From Clavaria fumosa (lineage: Eukaryota > Basidiomycota > Agaricomycetes > Agaricales > Clavariaceae): DNA of 64,000 nucleotides. The notes below the pieces were generated by a model. The model made no database searches, had not been told where the DNA came from, and worked only from the letters and a program-made list of their open reading frames with translations. The position numbers and the translations under genes were made by a program. The stretch spans positions 2,046,001 to 2,110,000 of the forward strand of contig OX637805.1 of the NCBI GenBank assembly GCA_951802425.1. Direction: 5' to 3'. The stretch's first letter is position 1; each line of letters opens with the position of its first letter. Below, one piece after another: positions 47,901-57,885 of the stretch.

Positions 47901-48673
47901 ATGCCTCGTGGAGCCCGTGGAGGCCGTGCGAGAGGGCTATGGACAGGGCGTGGACGGGGCGGCTCGTCAGTCCTTCCTATGGGTCTTTCCTTCGCAGATA
48001 TCCTAGCCCTACCACGCGAAGGTGGGACTTTGTATCCAACTTACGATCCACTTCCCGTCTTGGCGGAGTACTGCGACGAGGACAAGCGAATAGCCGAATT
48101 ACAACTTGGGGTCACCGCTCGGTTGAGGAACTCACCGTACTACCTCGTGGAGGCCACCAAGTCCACAGGTAAGTTGGTTAGTTCTTCGAAACCTGATGCT
48201 TAACTTAATGCTGCGCCACATCCAGCACTTCCTCGATATTCCGATAGATACCTCCCGTTGCCTGCGTCACAACCCGCTTTGAAGAAAAATGACCTGCACA
48301 TGCCTTTCTTTCCCCGGGACGTCTTTGAGAGTTACTTTACGCCAAGGAAAAGGCAGAAAAGTGCGTAGGGAGTTATGTACCCATGGACCATGCTCAATGT
48401 TTCCCAGAGGGCTCGAAACCGACCGCAAAGCGCTTGAAGCTAGATGACATAAAAAACGACGATGAAGAGGTAATCTTAAATGCCATAAACACGACGCTCG
48501 GCTCATTGCCTTCTCACCAGGATGAATCATCTAACGAGCAGTCCAATGATGGCTCCCAACAATCAGACTACGATGTTGAAGACGATAATGACTATGTGCA
48601 AAACTATTTCGATAATGGTGAGAATGATATTGATGATCTAGGTGATGGTTATGGTGCTGGTGATGAAGCGTAA
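47901..48673 (+). CDS. RPC31: RNA polymerase III subunit RPC7 (Rpc31)
   Basis: Subunit of the Pol III initiation subcomplex. Exons: 47901-48168, 48226-48360, 48408-48673; 222 aa. MPRGARGGRARG is the Gly/Arg-rich N-terminus; MGLSFADILALPREGGTLYP and DPLPVLAEY are the family core; PRDVFESYFTPRKRQK and KRLKLDDI follow; the last 60 residues are highly acidic (Asp/Glu/Asn), ending GDGYGAGDEA, as in all Rpc31 proteins. Introns of 57 and 47 nt join in phase. Confidence 0.94.
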
Positions 48674-49041
48674 TGCTGTAGGCTTTCCTCTCTTTTTCTA
48701 TTGCTTTATCCATTTTTGCATATTGTCTGAGCACTGGTGGCCATTCCTAGTGAAAGTTGCTCAAAGGAGACTGAGGCAGTTTGAGACATATCTTACCTTT
48801 CAATTTCTAATGAGTGATGCATAGTAGGGAGTTGAGGGCCTTAGGTTTGTCGTCAACACTGTCTTCACTCCGCTTCTGCATCCTCTCTATTATGAAAGAT
48901 AACTCTGAATTCAGGAGTATATGTATCAATACTCCTCTAGCAGATGCAGGATCACAGCAGAATTACAGGAGGACAGTGGAAGCCAGTCACACCAATGCCA
49001 AACACATTACAGGTGGCCAACAAACGACGATCATTCAATAT
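48674..49041. other. Convergent intergenic region
   Basis: 368 bp between the 3' ends of RPC7 and a P450. No coding signal. Confidence 0.5.
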
Positions 49042-51120
49042 TCAATCTCTGCGTTTCCGGAACAAGACTTCTGCAGACATGTTGGGCAGACAATTGCCAT
49101 CGACCCACTGGTTAGCTGGCCGCATACCTTCTTTTGCAAACTTAACATCATATGATGCCAATATATGTGCAAACGACGCTTTGAGAACGGTGACTGCCAT
49201 AAACCGACCAGGACTAAATAATATGTCGGCCGTGCAAGGTCGAGATGAGCAAGTACAGCTAGGGAGCGGATCTAGAGTGGTGACATACCAGGCATGCTTT
49301 CCTTGGCCCCAAACGAGATAATCAGTTGTAGGCATGGTCATTTGTCGCGACGCGGCCGCGGTCCCATCCAACTTCAGAAATCGGAGAGGGTCAAACACAT
49401 CTGGATCCGGATAGAATGACTCGTCGTGTTGCACAGCATAAAGCGGAACGGCGATAGTGGCACCTGCAGGAATGAGAGTGCCATCCGAGAATGTAAAGTC
49501 TTTGACTGCCTTGCGGAACAGAGTGGCTAGTGAGAAGAAAGAGTGAGCGAGGAGGGAAGTGGTGAAAGTTCATCATCCGCTTGGAATTGAGTGGAGTACG
49601 CACTAGAGCCAAGGCCATTGATACGCTGGGATTCTTTTAAGAAACTGTCCAATTTGACCATCTGGTCCAATGCGGCCTTTGTCCATCCTTCCGCGCTAAC
49701 GATTGTTTCGACCTCCTCACGCAACATATTTGCCCATTCCGGTTTGGCAGCTAGATGGTACAGAGCATGCGAAAAGGACTGCATCACAATGAAAGCGATT
49801 AGGCAAATCAAGACAAAGTGAATGGACCCCACCATGGATGACGTATGGATGGCGCCGAAGTTGATAGCCAAAATGCGCAAGATGACATCGCGAAGATTAC
49901 GCCGTTGATCCGGTGCGCTTCTCCAAAGCCAGTTGATGAACTCCGCCTATCAGAGGGTAGCATGGCAAGCACAGGGATGCTGAAAATGTGAAATGCTTAC
50001 TGGCTCGGGAGACAAATTCTCACTACGCGACTCGCTGTTCAAATACGCATCAAGAACGGGACCGACGTGCTTTGCTGACCGCTTGATGTGGGTGGGCAGC
50101 TTGGATATGTATCCACCGACAAATCTATCACACAGGAGTCATCGTCATACACAACGGTTCGGGAGATGAAGGCCTTACGGTCTCATGAATTTAGGAAAGC
50201 ATCTGATGATAGCTCCGAGCTTGACAACGTCAAACGTAAACTCGACATTGAGGTCCAAGTAATCAGGATCGCGGCCTTGGAAATGTCAGCGTTATGGAAA
50301 CCCGGACACAAAATTGCTTACAGGCAGGTACACCAACAAATATTCGATTAACCACCCGACCGACGAGTTTCGGTGCCAGCTTTGTCGCAGAAACTGCCGT
50401 CCATTCTGGATAAGAGGAAGCACTATTAGGTGGTGAAACTGGGTGGATACTGATCCGTGACATTCCATTATCGTTGAAAGTAATAGACTCCGTGAAGTAT
50501 TGCACAACTTCGTCATGTATCGCAGTAAAGAATGCGGGCAAGCTTCGCGTGAGCATGGGATTGACGACTGGGACATGATATGGGTCATCAATAACTTCCC
50601 TGCCCGTTGTGTATGTCATCTGAAAGGTCTGAAAGATTGTGGGATTAATGTTTGCATCGAGGGATGATCGAGCGCTGTATTATAGACCTCTTCGTGTGCT
50701 CCCATGAGGCTCAGCTCGTCATCCTTGGCTTTACGAATGTCTTCGATATGCGAGCGGTTGCAACAAAATATGATCCAGATGTGCAAGTTTGCAATCTTGA
50801 AAACCCCATTTCGATGCTTTTCGTAGGAGCAAGGTATGAAGCTTTCCTTCGCTGGGCGCCGAAAACATACTCACTTTTCGGTATCCTTCAAGTGTCATTC
50901 CTTGCGCATTGCGAAAATATTCCAGTGCACCCCAGTAAGATGTCAATGTACCCGAAGGACCAACCGTGGGGATGTGGTCCAACTACACGAAAGGAAAATC
51001 AGATAGGAACTTCAGAGAAGCACGAAATAAGAAGCGTACGTTGGGTGCGTTGGCCTTCCCCACCAACACAAGCGCATATAAAAGAGCAACACCTGCAAGG
51101 CCATACGCGAGGTAGTCCAT
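49042..51120 (-). CDS. Cytochrome P450, CYP512-like
   Basis: Membrane haem monooxygenase of the fungal ent-kaurene-oxidase/CYP512-like group. Eleven exons: 51120-51040, 50982-50875, 50816-50688, 50628-50451, 50405-50322, 50275-50179, 50124-50001, 49946-49833, 49778-49604, 49526-49289, 49213-49042; 499 aa. N-terminal anchor LAYGLAGVALLYALVLV, then IPTVGPSG. I-helix AINFGAIHTSS, K-helix ESQR, FTFSDGTLIPAGATIAVPLY, YPDPDVFDPLRF, haem loop WGQGKHACPGRF interrupted by intron 10 within the Cys codon. Introns 50450-50406 (45 nt) and 49832-49779 (54 nt) are in frame and could be missed. The I-helix has Ala-Ile-His-Thr rather than AGxDT, seen in this clade. Substrate unknown; no biosynthetic partners adjacent. 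Confidence 0.92.
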
Positions 51121-51412
51121 CTGTTGAGCGACTTGAGTCTGGGTAAGAAAGAACATCGACCCTGGAGCACATCGCTGGCAGTGACGGCCCCAGCTTTTGG
51201 TGGGGAGAATCCATACTGGCAGGGTTGGCGCGTCCGCGTGGGGTCGAAGGTCACGCGGTCACGTTTCGTGATACCGATCGCGATCTCTCAATGCCACCAC
51301 AGCACCCAGCACTATGTAAAGTCCGTTTTTAATGTAATTCTCGGAAGTTGTATCATAAACGATTTTTACAACAGGATACAAAATTCGGGGTTATTGCTAT
51401 TCAATTGGAAGC

Positions 51413-51970
51413 GTGGCGCCGCCTAAACAGTACTTTTGCGTGCCTATTGGGAATGCGCCATTCCGCAAACCACTCGTTCGGAGGCCGTACGCCTTCAATG
51501 TGCCCCCAAAGGTACAGAGCCGCACGGTCCCTTTTTACCAGTTATACAATCAAAAGATTCCGGACCACCTCTATACAACGTGGTTGTCCGAAAGGGACCG
51601 CACTCTAGGATCCTCAGGCTGGCATTCGGAGAATGTTGCCTGTTATGCGTTGCCTACGGAGGAGGAAGACGAGGTCCAGCTCTACCGCCTCTGGAACGAT
51701 AAGGACCACTTGTACACCATCAGCGCGACTGAGCGTGACATCTCAGTCCAACAGAACAAGTACAAATTCGAGTGTACGGCATGCTACGTGTACAAGAAGT
51801 TTGTGCCAGGGACAGTCTCGCTCTTCCGCATCTTTTTCCCCCAGTCGGGCGACCATTTCTACACCATTTAGGAGGTGGAGAGGGATAACTGCTTGAATCA
51901 CTTGGGCGGCCAAGGCGAGGGTATCGAGTGCTACGTGCTTTCCATCCCTGAAAACCCCGCCCCATTTGTG
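51413..51970 (+). pseudogene. DUF5648-repeat protein, interrupted
   Basis: Contains three repeats of the DUF5648 type: VPFYQLYNQKIPDHLYTT, VQLYRLWNDKDHLYTISATE and VSLFRIFFPQSGDHFYTI, each with the LYRLYN...DHFYT core. A TAG at 51869-51871 stops the frame, yet the same frame goes on with EVERDNCLNHLGGQGEG and ECYVLSIPENPAPFV, exactly what should follow. No ATG precedes the conserved part in frame; the nearest upstream stop is at 51356, and an acceptor-like ACAACAG at 51368-51374 leaves room for a lost first exon. Either a pseudogene or a gene with a missing 5' exon and a nonsense mutation. DUF5648 proteins are often secreted; no signal peptide is visible here. Confidence 0.75.
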
Positions 51971-52017
51971 GTACGTCATTTTCATTGACTGAGGGATGTC
52001 TGATTCATTGTCACAGT

Positions 52018-52107
52018 CCCGTAGCTGTGAGCGAGCTCAAGTTGATGCTGGCGCACGTGGTGACGACGTACGATGTGAAGTTGGAGAATAGCACTGAACC
52101 CAGTTAG
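52018..52107 (+). pseudogene. Cytochrome P450 C-terminal relic
   Basis: Thirty codons read PVAVSELKLMLAHVVTTYDV then KLENSTEPS and TAG. This matches the stretch just after the haem Cys in CYP512-like P450s (compare FAHILASYDVKFA in the complete gene at 49042). No other P450 exon lies around it. Adjacent to the broken DUF5648 gene and on the opposite strand from the intact P450. Confidence 0.7.
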
Positions 52108-53522
52108 GAATGAGGTGATGTGTCAAGACAATGAAGACATACTCCGACATGAACGTTCTCGGTGGCCATTCTTTAGACGATGAACTTGGATGTTCGTTGG
52201 AGTCTCGTCCTCGCTCTTAATACCAGTACTGTATCCCTTCTTCTCCTTCACAAGTTGTGATAGCATCAAGTGTGAAATGGTGACCCATGACCAGTTGATA
52301 TGTCACCTTATCATTGTATGACTGTGCACACAACTCATTTGCAGCGCTTTCTTTTACAGACATTGAACGCGAAGCTTGCATGCTTTCAGCGTCTCCGATC
52401 GTGTGGCAAACCTTTGATTATGCCGTGAGTTTAGGTTTCTTATAAGCAGCCGTCTGCCTGTAGATGCTGGTGGACATGTCGGTTCTCATAATGTCATTGC
52501 CGAATTTCCCCATATTTTCATTAAGGTGAGAGTTCGAGTCAATGGGTTGCAAGCCCTAGGTTGACCTTGTCTTGTCGATGTAGCTCCACTAAATGTCGTC
52601 TCTCCATAAAACTAGTCACAACCCACATTCAAAGGAATACCGTCGTCTAGCCAATTTTCACAGGACAGGAGTCCTACTTCGAGAGGCCACAAAACTATTT
52701 CAGTCCGTGAAAGGGCCAAATCCTTCTAGAATGCTATTTGTTTGTGGTTGGAAAGACACAAATCTCGGCGGAATCGCATCAGACACCCCGCCGTCTTGGC
52801 TACTCGGATAGTGTCGGTCGACCACGCCTGCCCCGTGCCCCTCTCTACTGGACCTTCGAACCTAACTCACCAGTCTTCGAATTTGCGTTGTTGGTATACG
52901 GTATCTATGGGCCAGTCGATTTGGAATGAACGCGCCAGATCGAGGCTGAACGACAGCTCAATAGGCCTACCCATTCTTCTTTTCATGTCTGATGAATGTT
53001 CCGGACCAAGAGACGCAGCACAAAGTTGCAGAGGCTTTGGATTGTATGAACTCGCTGGGGCCTGCTCTACCTGGCTCTACTTCTTGGATGATGTCGGCCG
53101 CGTCGCAGATCATCACGACAATTCCACAAATCATACGAGGCATGACTTCCTATTCGCCATCAACGTGATTGCTTCTCACTCAATGCAGCGTGACCGCAAG
53201 AGACAAGAACCACATATTGGTCATCTAGCCTGCCAAATCGCAGGCCCGGTGCAATTTATGGCGTTGAACGGAACGTCAGAGGCCGTTGTACATGAGAAGT
53301 CCTCATGGACACCGATGCCGTGTCTAAATCTTGTTCTGCCTGTAAAGATCCGTATTCTCCGTTTAATGACGATGTGAAATCTGGGACGGTATCATCTCTG
53401 AAAACCTTCGTTTCACGAGCCAAACGCGCGCGTCGGACAATCGGTCGTAGAAGGTTGAGAGCGCAAGGTAGCATGGTACCAAGAAAATAAGCGAAAGACA
53501 CTGCAAATCGAATTAATGGAAC
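52108..53522. other. No gene recognised
   Basis: 1.4 kb. One open frame of 211 codons (52742-53377, +) has no family features, no good start context and irregular composition; I treat it as chance. Confidence 0.4.
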
Positions 53523-54827
53523 CTATGACAACACTCCAGCCACGAGCTTCTCCACGCGCTTCTCATGTCGTTCAAGCAGCAATCTCTGAGCCCACCCATC
53601 CTCAGGGAATGTCTTGTCCCACTGATTATGCAGGTGCACCGCAAACACCTTCCCCAGTACATCGTCAAGTGCACCCCCTTCTTCCATGCCCGTCCACCAC
53701 CTGTCGCGTCTATCCGGAAGGAACGGGTCGGGTAGCCTGTTGTCGAGCCGGCACGACCGCCCGTCGTTGAAGCAGAAGGGGAGCACCGCGAAGGGCGGAA
53801 TTTCCGCATGCACAAGCCTTCGCCAGAGCTGTAGGTACAACACCGCGCCCAGGTCGGTCGTTCCTAAGCGAGGCAATGGGGATTGCGATATGATATGGAA
53901 GGCCTCGCATAAGTACGGCGAGTGCTGCAGAAAGTGCAGCAGAGCGCCGTTGAAAGGCTTGTAAATTTTATCTAACGGTTTCAAGGGATGTAGAACAAGT
54001 TACACTCTTTGATCAGCATGACGAGGAAGAGACGAACCGTAGCAATCCCACTGAGTGACGAACTCGTGGTCCAGAAGCGGACTCAAGTCTCTCGTGAGTA
54101 CGGAATCCATGTCTACCCAGATTCCGCCAAAGTTCCAAAGGAATAATAATCTGAGCAGATCACTATCAACCCATCCTCTCGTGTCGTGCATCATACCCAG
54201 TCTTGAGTCCAGCCCGGTGCCCTTAGACAACTCGGCATAATCGGCGGTTCGGACGGCGAACGACGTGGGAAATTGGCCCAGGTAAAGCCGCACTAAAGGG
54301 TGACGGGCCAGCTTTGCGCCGTCGTTGCTCCACAGGGTGAGATGCGAGGTGGACAGGGGTTGTGTCGCGAAGAATGACCGTAGCATATACCCCTGGCGCT
54401 GTCCGAATGGGGCGAGGTCGGCGCGCCAGTACGTATGGAAGCGCGTGCGCTCTTCCTCGGGCAGCGGGGGTGAGTCAGCTTCCGGTCGTTGATCGGCGTG
54501 GCGCGTGGCCGTCGTGGGTTGGAGTGTCCCGGCGAACTCGTAGCAGTCAAGGCCGAGGCGCAGACTTAGCCCACTCATAACCGCGCCGCGCTTGGGACCC
54601 CAGACGTGCGCGCTGGCGTTGTACCGTGGGCTCACGCGGTCGGGCGCAAAGCAGCCGCTGAGAGGCGCGACTGGCTCAACGGCCCGCTGTACCCACCCTC
54701 GGTGGTAAAAGGAGAACTCGATGTGTGTCTCGTACAGGAGGTGTCCGAGCGCACCGAGCAGTATGGCTGCCACGAAACCGGCTTTGACGAGGGAGAGAAA
54801 ACCGCACTGCGGGCGGGTGACAGCCAT
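53523..54827 (-). CDS. Type II membrane glycosyltransferase with DXD motif (GT32-like)
   Basis: Golgi-type sugar transferase. Exons: 54827-54038 and 53971-53523; 412 aa. The start MAVTRPQCGFLSLVKAG precedes one membrane segment (AGFVAAILLGALGHLLY), leaving a lumenal catalytic part. RFHTYWRADLAPFGQRQ and LTLWSND are the first sugar-nucleotide-fold strands; LLRLLFLWNFGGIWVDMDSV contains the DXD (DMD) metal site of the Gly_transf_sug/Och1-like fold. After the 66-nt intron come IYKPFNGALLHFL, DDVLGKVFAVHLHNQWDKTF and a charged C-terminus. The open frame runs further upstream of 54827 without an ATG. Donor and acceptor sugars are unknown. Confidence 0.85.
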
Positions 54828-55472
54828 GGCGAGCGCGCCACCAGTGCGGCGGAAGAGAAGAATGTGAGGAAAGCGAACACCATCACAGTTAAACTCGCGG
54901 TTAAGTTTACTACCAGCGAGCACAGCTGCGAGTGACCGTCTGCTCAACTCCGAAACCCGTCTTCAGTTCTGGACTCGGAGAGGCATGAGTGTTTCAGTTC
55001 CAGGCCAACCATTTTTATACGCGGCGCATCCTGTCTCCCCGACAAGCCGCTCGCCAGCTGCACCGTCGCGTCAGCACTGGAATATTTCTGCCATTATGTA
55101 CATGGTAAGGACCACAACCAGATTGGCTATGAAGCAATACGCGCGGAAACACTCCTCCAACTACCCTGCATCTTTGGTCATCTCCCTTGTCGATTCTCCA
55201 TGTGGTCAAGTCTAAAGGGAAGGACAACACAACCTCATTTCGTCTCTTTTGAATGACTGAATCGTCCTAACGACAATTCCCGCCCGCCATTGAAACAATC
55301 ATCGTACATGAAAAAGTCCTTCAATAATCATCTGTCCGGGTAATCGCCCTGCACACATGGCAAGAGGATGATCGTTGGGATCGTACTGCATAGCACGTTC
55401 AGTTGCAGCAGAGCACAAAAAAAAAGGGACAAACAGCAAACTATATACCAGCGCTGATTCCTCAGGGCGTTC
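54828..55472. other. Intergenic, no gene seen
   Basis: Promoter of the glycosyltransferase and 3' flank of the small membrane protein gene. No coding signal. Confidence 0.45.
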
Positions 55473-56286
55473 CTAATCTTCGTCGAGCACATTGCATGGT
55501 ACCAGGCTAGTCGCAAGGGCACACTCGCGGAATCTGTCCTCGTGATCAACCGCGATGGACGACATACCCGCTGATGGCATTGCGATCGCCAACGCGATCT
55601 GGATCATTATTGTCCGGCCGGGCCGGGACGGCTGGCTCGGTCTTTCCTCGTGGCGCAAAGGCAAGGGGGACGGCTGCGGTTGCGACGATGGCGACGAAGA
55701 AGATAATAGTGATGGGCCGTGCGCGCGTCGATATCGCCGCAGGTATGGTCGTAGGGTGCGCACGGTGGCCCCCAACGCACGCGCTAGAGGGACTGTCTCG
55801 TGGCTTGTCGTGTGGCACGTTTTGGTCTCTGTGCCGGCGCCTTCATCGACCAGTACCGCGGTGGCGGTGAGCGGCTAAGCCATGGGGACAGAAGCGTGAG
55901 TCCATAGGCCATTAGGAATGAAGGAGCGAATGCTGCCGCGACGATCAGACAACGTGGGCGAGACTCTCCCTCACCATGATGTGTGCCCAGCTCATGGCCG
56001 CCGTCGTCGCGATGCATTTGGACTTGTCATATCTCTCCTCAGCCCAGTCTTCGCGCTGCGTCGTCCAGATATTCCACATCTTCGGCCGGGGCCGCAGCTG
56101 TTGTAGCCTCTGGGGCGTTTGATAATCCTCAGGGTTGATGAGGACCTCGGCGGGGACCCAGCGCCCATTGCGAACGCGCCGCCAGAGGAGGATGGAGAGA
56201 AGCACCAACATGAGTACTGCGATCGCCAGACAACCGACGATCAGCGGGGGGGAGGCAGAATAGTTGGGGGCGGCCCCGAGGGCCAT
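55473..56286 (-). CDS. Small one-pass membrane protein with PKMW motif, copy 1
   Basis: Exons: 56286-55975 and 55874-55473 (intron 100 nt, phase 0); 237 aa. The N-terminus is short and uncharged, followed by a membrane segment PPLIVGCLAIAVLMLVLLSI and a basic stop-transfer WRRVRNGR. Then RPRPKMWNIWT, a motif seen in many small Agaricomycete membrane proteins of unknown role. The second exon begins PLTATAVLVDEG and ends with a conserved-looking IQIALAIAMPSAG block. Paralogue of the gene at 56666-57526 with the same layout and the intron at the equivalent place. Possibly a plasma-membrane or vesicle protein; function not known. Confidence 0.8.
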
Positions 56287-56665
56287 CGTCTCTCTCGCTG
56301 AACAGGTGAACCTCCTGCTTCAGGTACGATAAGCTGGTTCGTGGGTCGTGGCGAGGTTTCCACTCGCTGTTTTTGTGTGTCGTGTGTCGTGTGGGGTGAG
56401 TGCCAATGCAAAGCTCGGTTATTTACCCAAATGATACCACTTTTAGGTCGCCCCTGAGCGGAGCATATGGGCCTGCGACGGTTGACCGCAATGGCCTTGA
56501 CCAGATATGGACACTCGAAGCACTTTACAAGCGCACCCGACGACGGCTTGGGTCTGCTAGGCTATTCCTGGTAACAATACTACATACAGTTGGCGACTTT
56601 TACAGGTGACATACAGAGAGAGCACACGGAAGCAGAGAACAAATGGTTCGCAAATATCATCGTCA
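56287..56665. other. Intergenic between the two paralogues
   Basis: 379 bp holding the promoter of copy 1 and the 3' flank of copy 2. No coding signal. Confidence 0.5.
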
Positions 56666-57526
56666 TCACCGTGCATGTCCGTCGTCTGTCCTTGGGCGCA
56701 GCCGGACCTGTGTCACTCCAAAGCAGTACTCAAAACCACTTTCGCCGGCGCTCTCACCGTCGTCGTCGCATCGCATCTTCCATGTTGTCGGCATGGCGAT
56801 AATCACGGTCAGAGCCAAAGGGGTATCCTCGCCTACTCTTGCAGCTCGGGCCCCTCGAGGGGACCGTTGTGCACGTACTTCGGCGCCGCCGTTTCCCTCG
56901 ACATCGTGTGCGGCTCTCCCACCGTCACCCAGGTCGCGATCGTCGTGGGCGTCCTCGCTATCGTCATCGACGGAATCGCGATGCTGCCCTCGTCTCAAAC
57001 GTCCATGGCTGAAGGTGCGCTGGAGCGAAGAAAGCGTGCGCTGGCCCAGACGGGTCAGGAAGGGTTTGCGCTGGCCGTCGCCAACGATTCGCATGACCGC
57101 GACGGGCTAACGGATTGGCAACAAGCAGGGGAAAGGGAATCAACAAGGCAACGATAAATACGATGTCAGGTCAGAGTAGCGGGGAAATGAATGCAAAAAA
57201 AGTTTCACCAGCGTTATCCCGTTCCATCCTTTCACGTTATCGAAAGTCACGCAAAGATCCCAAAGTTTGGGTCTCTCCGGTAATATCCCGATTGCGGCTG
57301 TGCGCTGGGCGCCCTGTTGATGTTGGAGCGCTCGAGCAGCGCTAAGGGCCGCACTCCGCCTCCGCAATTGCCGCCCCCATCCGGCAACCAGGGCCACTGC
57401 AAAAAGGGCCATGGCAAGGAACGCCAGGATCAGCGCTGGTGGGTTTGCGGAGAATATGGTGCTGCCAGGACCACTGTAGGTACCGGTCGAGGATGGCATT
57501 GATACGGAGGTTGATGTCGATGACAT
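56666..57526 (-). CDS. Small one-pass membrane protein with PKLW motif, copy 2
   Basis: Exons: 57526-57209 and 57106-56666 (intron 102 nt, phase 0); 252 aa. Ser/Thr-rich N-terminus (MSSTSTSVSMPSSTGTYS), membrane segment LILAFLAMALFAVALVAGW followed by RQLRRR, then LPERPKLWDLC. Exon 2 holds an acidic/basic low-complexity region and the block TPLALTVIIAMPT, the counterpart of IQIALAIAMPS in copy 1. The acceptor at 57107 could be placed differently, but this choice keeps the block in frame. Upstream lies a GGA microsatellite, probably in the leader. Function unknown. Confidence 0.75.
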
Positions 57527-57566
57527 GATGGAATCGTGGAGAATACCTAGGGTAAGCGAGGGCTAA

Positions 57567-57603
57567 GAGGGGGAGGAGGGGGAGGAGGAGGAGGAGGAGG
57601 AGA
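57567..57603. repeat. GGA microsatellite
   Basis: About twelve near-perfect GGA units, 40 bp upstream of the copy-2 start; polypyrimidine on the coding strand of that gene. Confidence 0.8.
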
Positions 57604-57885
57604 GTTAGGATCCGCGCAAAGAACCTTGCGCCGCCTTTACAGCAAATGATGTGTCTCGCTCATCCCGCAGCGTGCAACTGACATTTGTGGTTCTGTAAAA
57701 GGGAATGGAAATGCCCACGTGTTTGATATCAAAATATCACGTGATCGCTTAGGAAGCTTGAAATGAAAACAATGTTAAAAAAGTCGGTCATGTAACATAT
57801 ATATAAGCAGTCGACCTAGTCACAGGTTCTGTAGACAGGCTTTACCCACGTACTTGGCTAATCCGTCTCGTGTGCATGCATGCAA
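57604..57885. other. Short intergenic region
   Basis: Contains TATATATA at 57799-57806, readable on both strands, between a minus-strand start and the 3' end of the next P450. No gene seen. Confidence 0.45.

Noticed and set aside
52742..53377. 211-codon open frame on the plus strand, possible gene
   Set aside because: No motif, membrane segment or splice context; composition irregular and no relation to neighbours. Random frames of this size occur in a 64-kb GC-balanced window.
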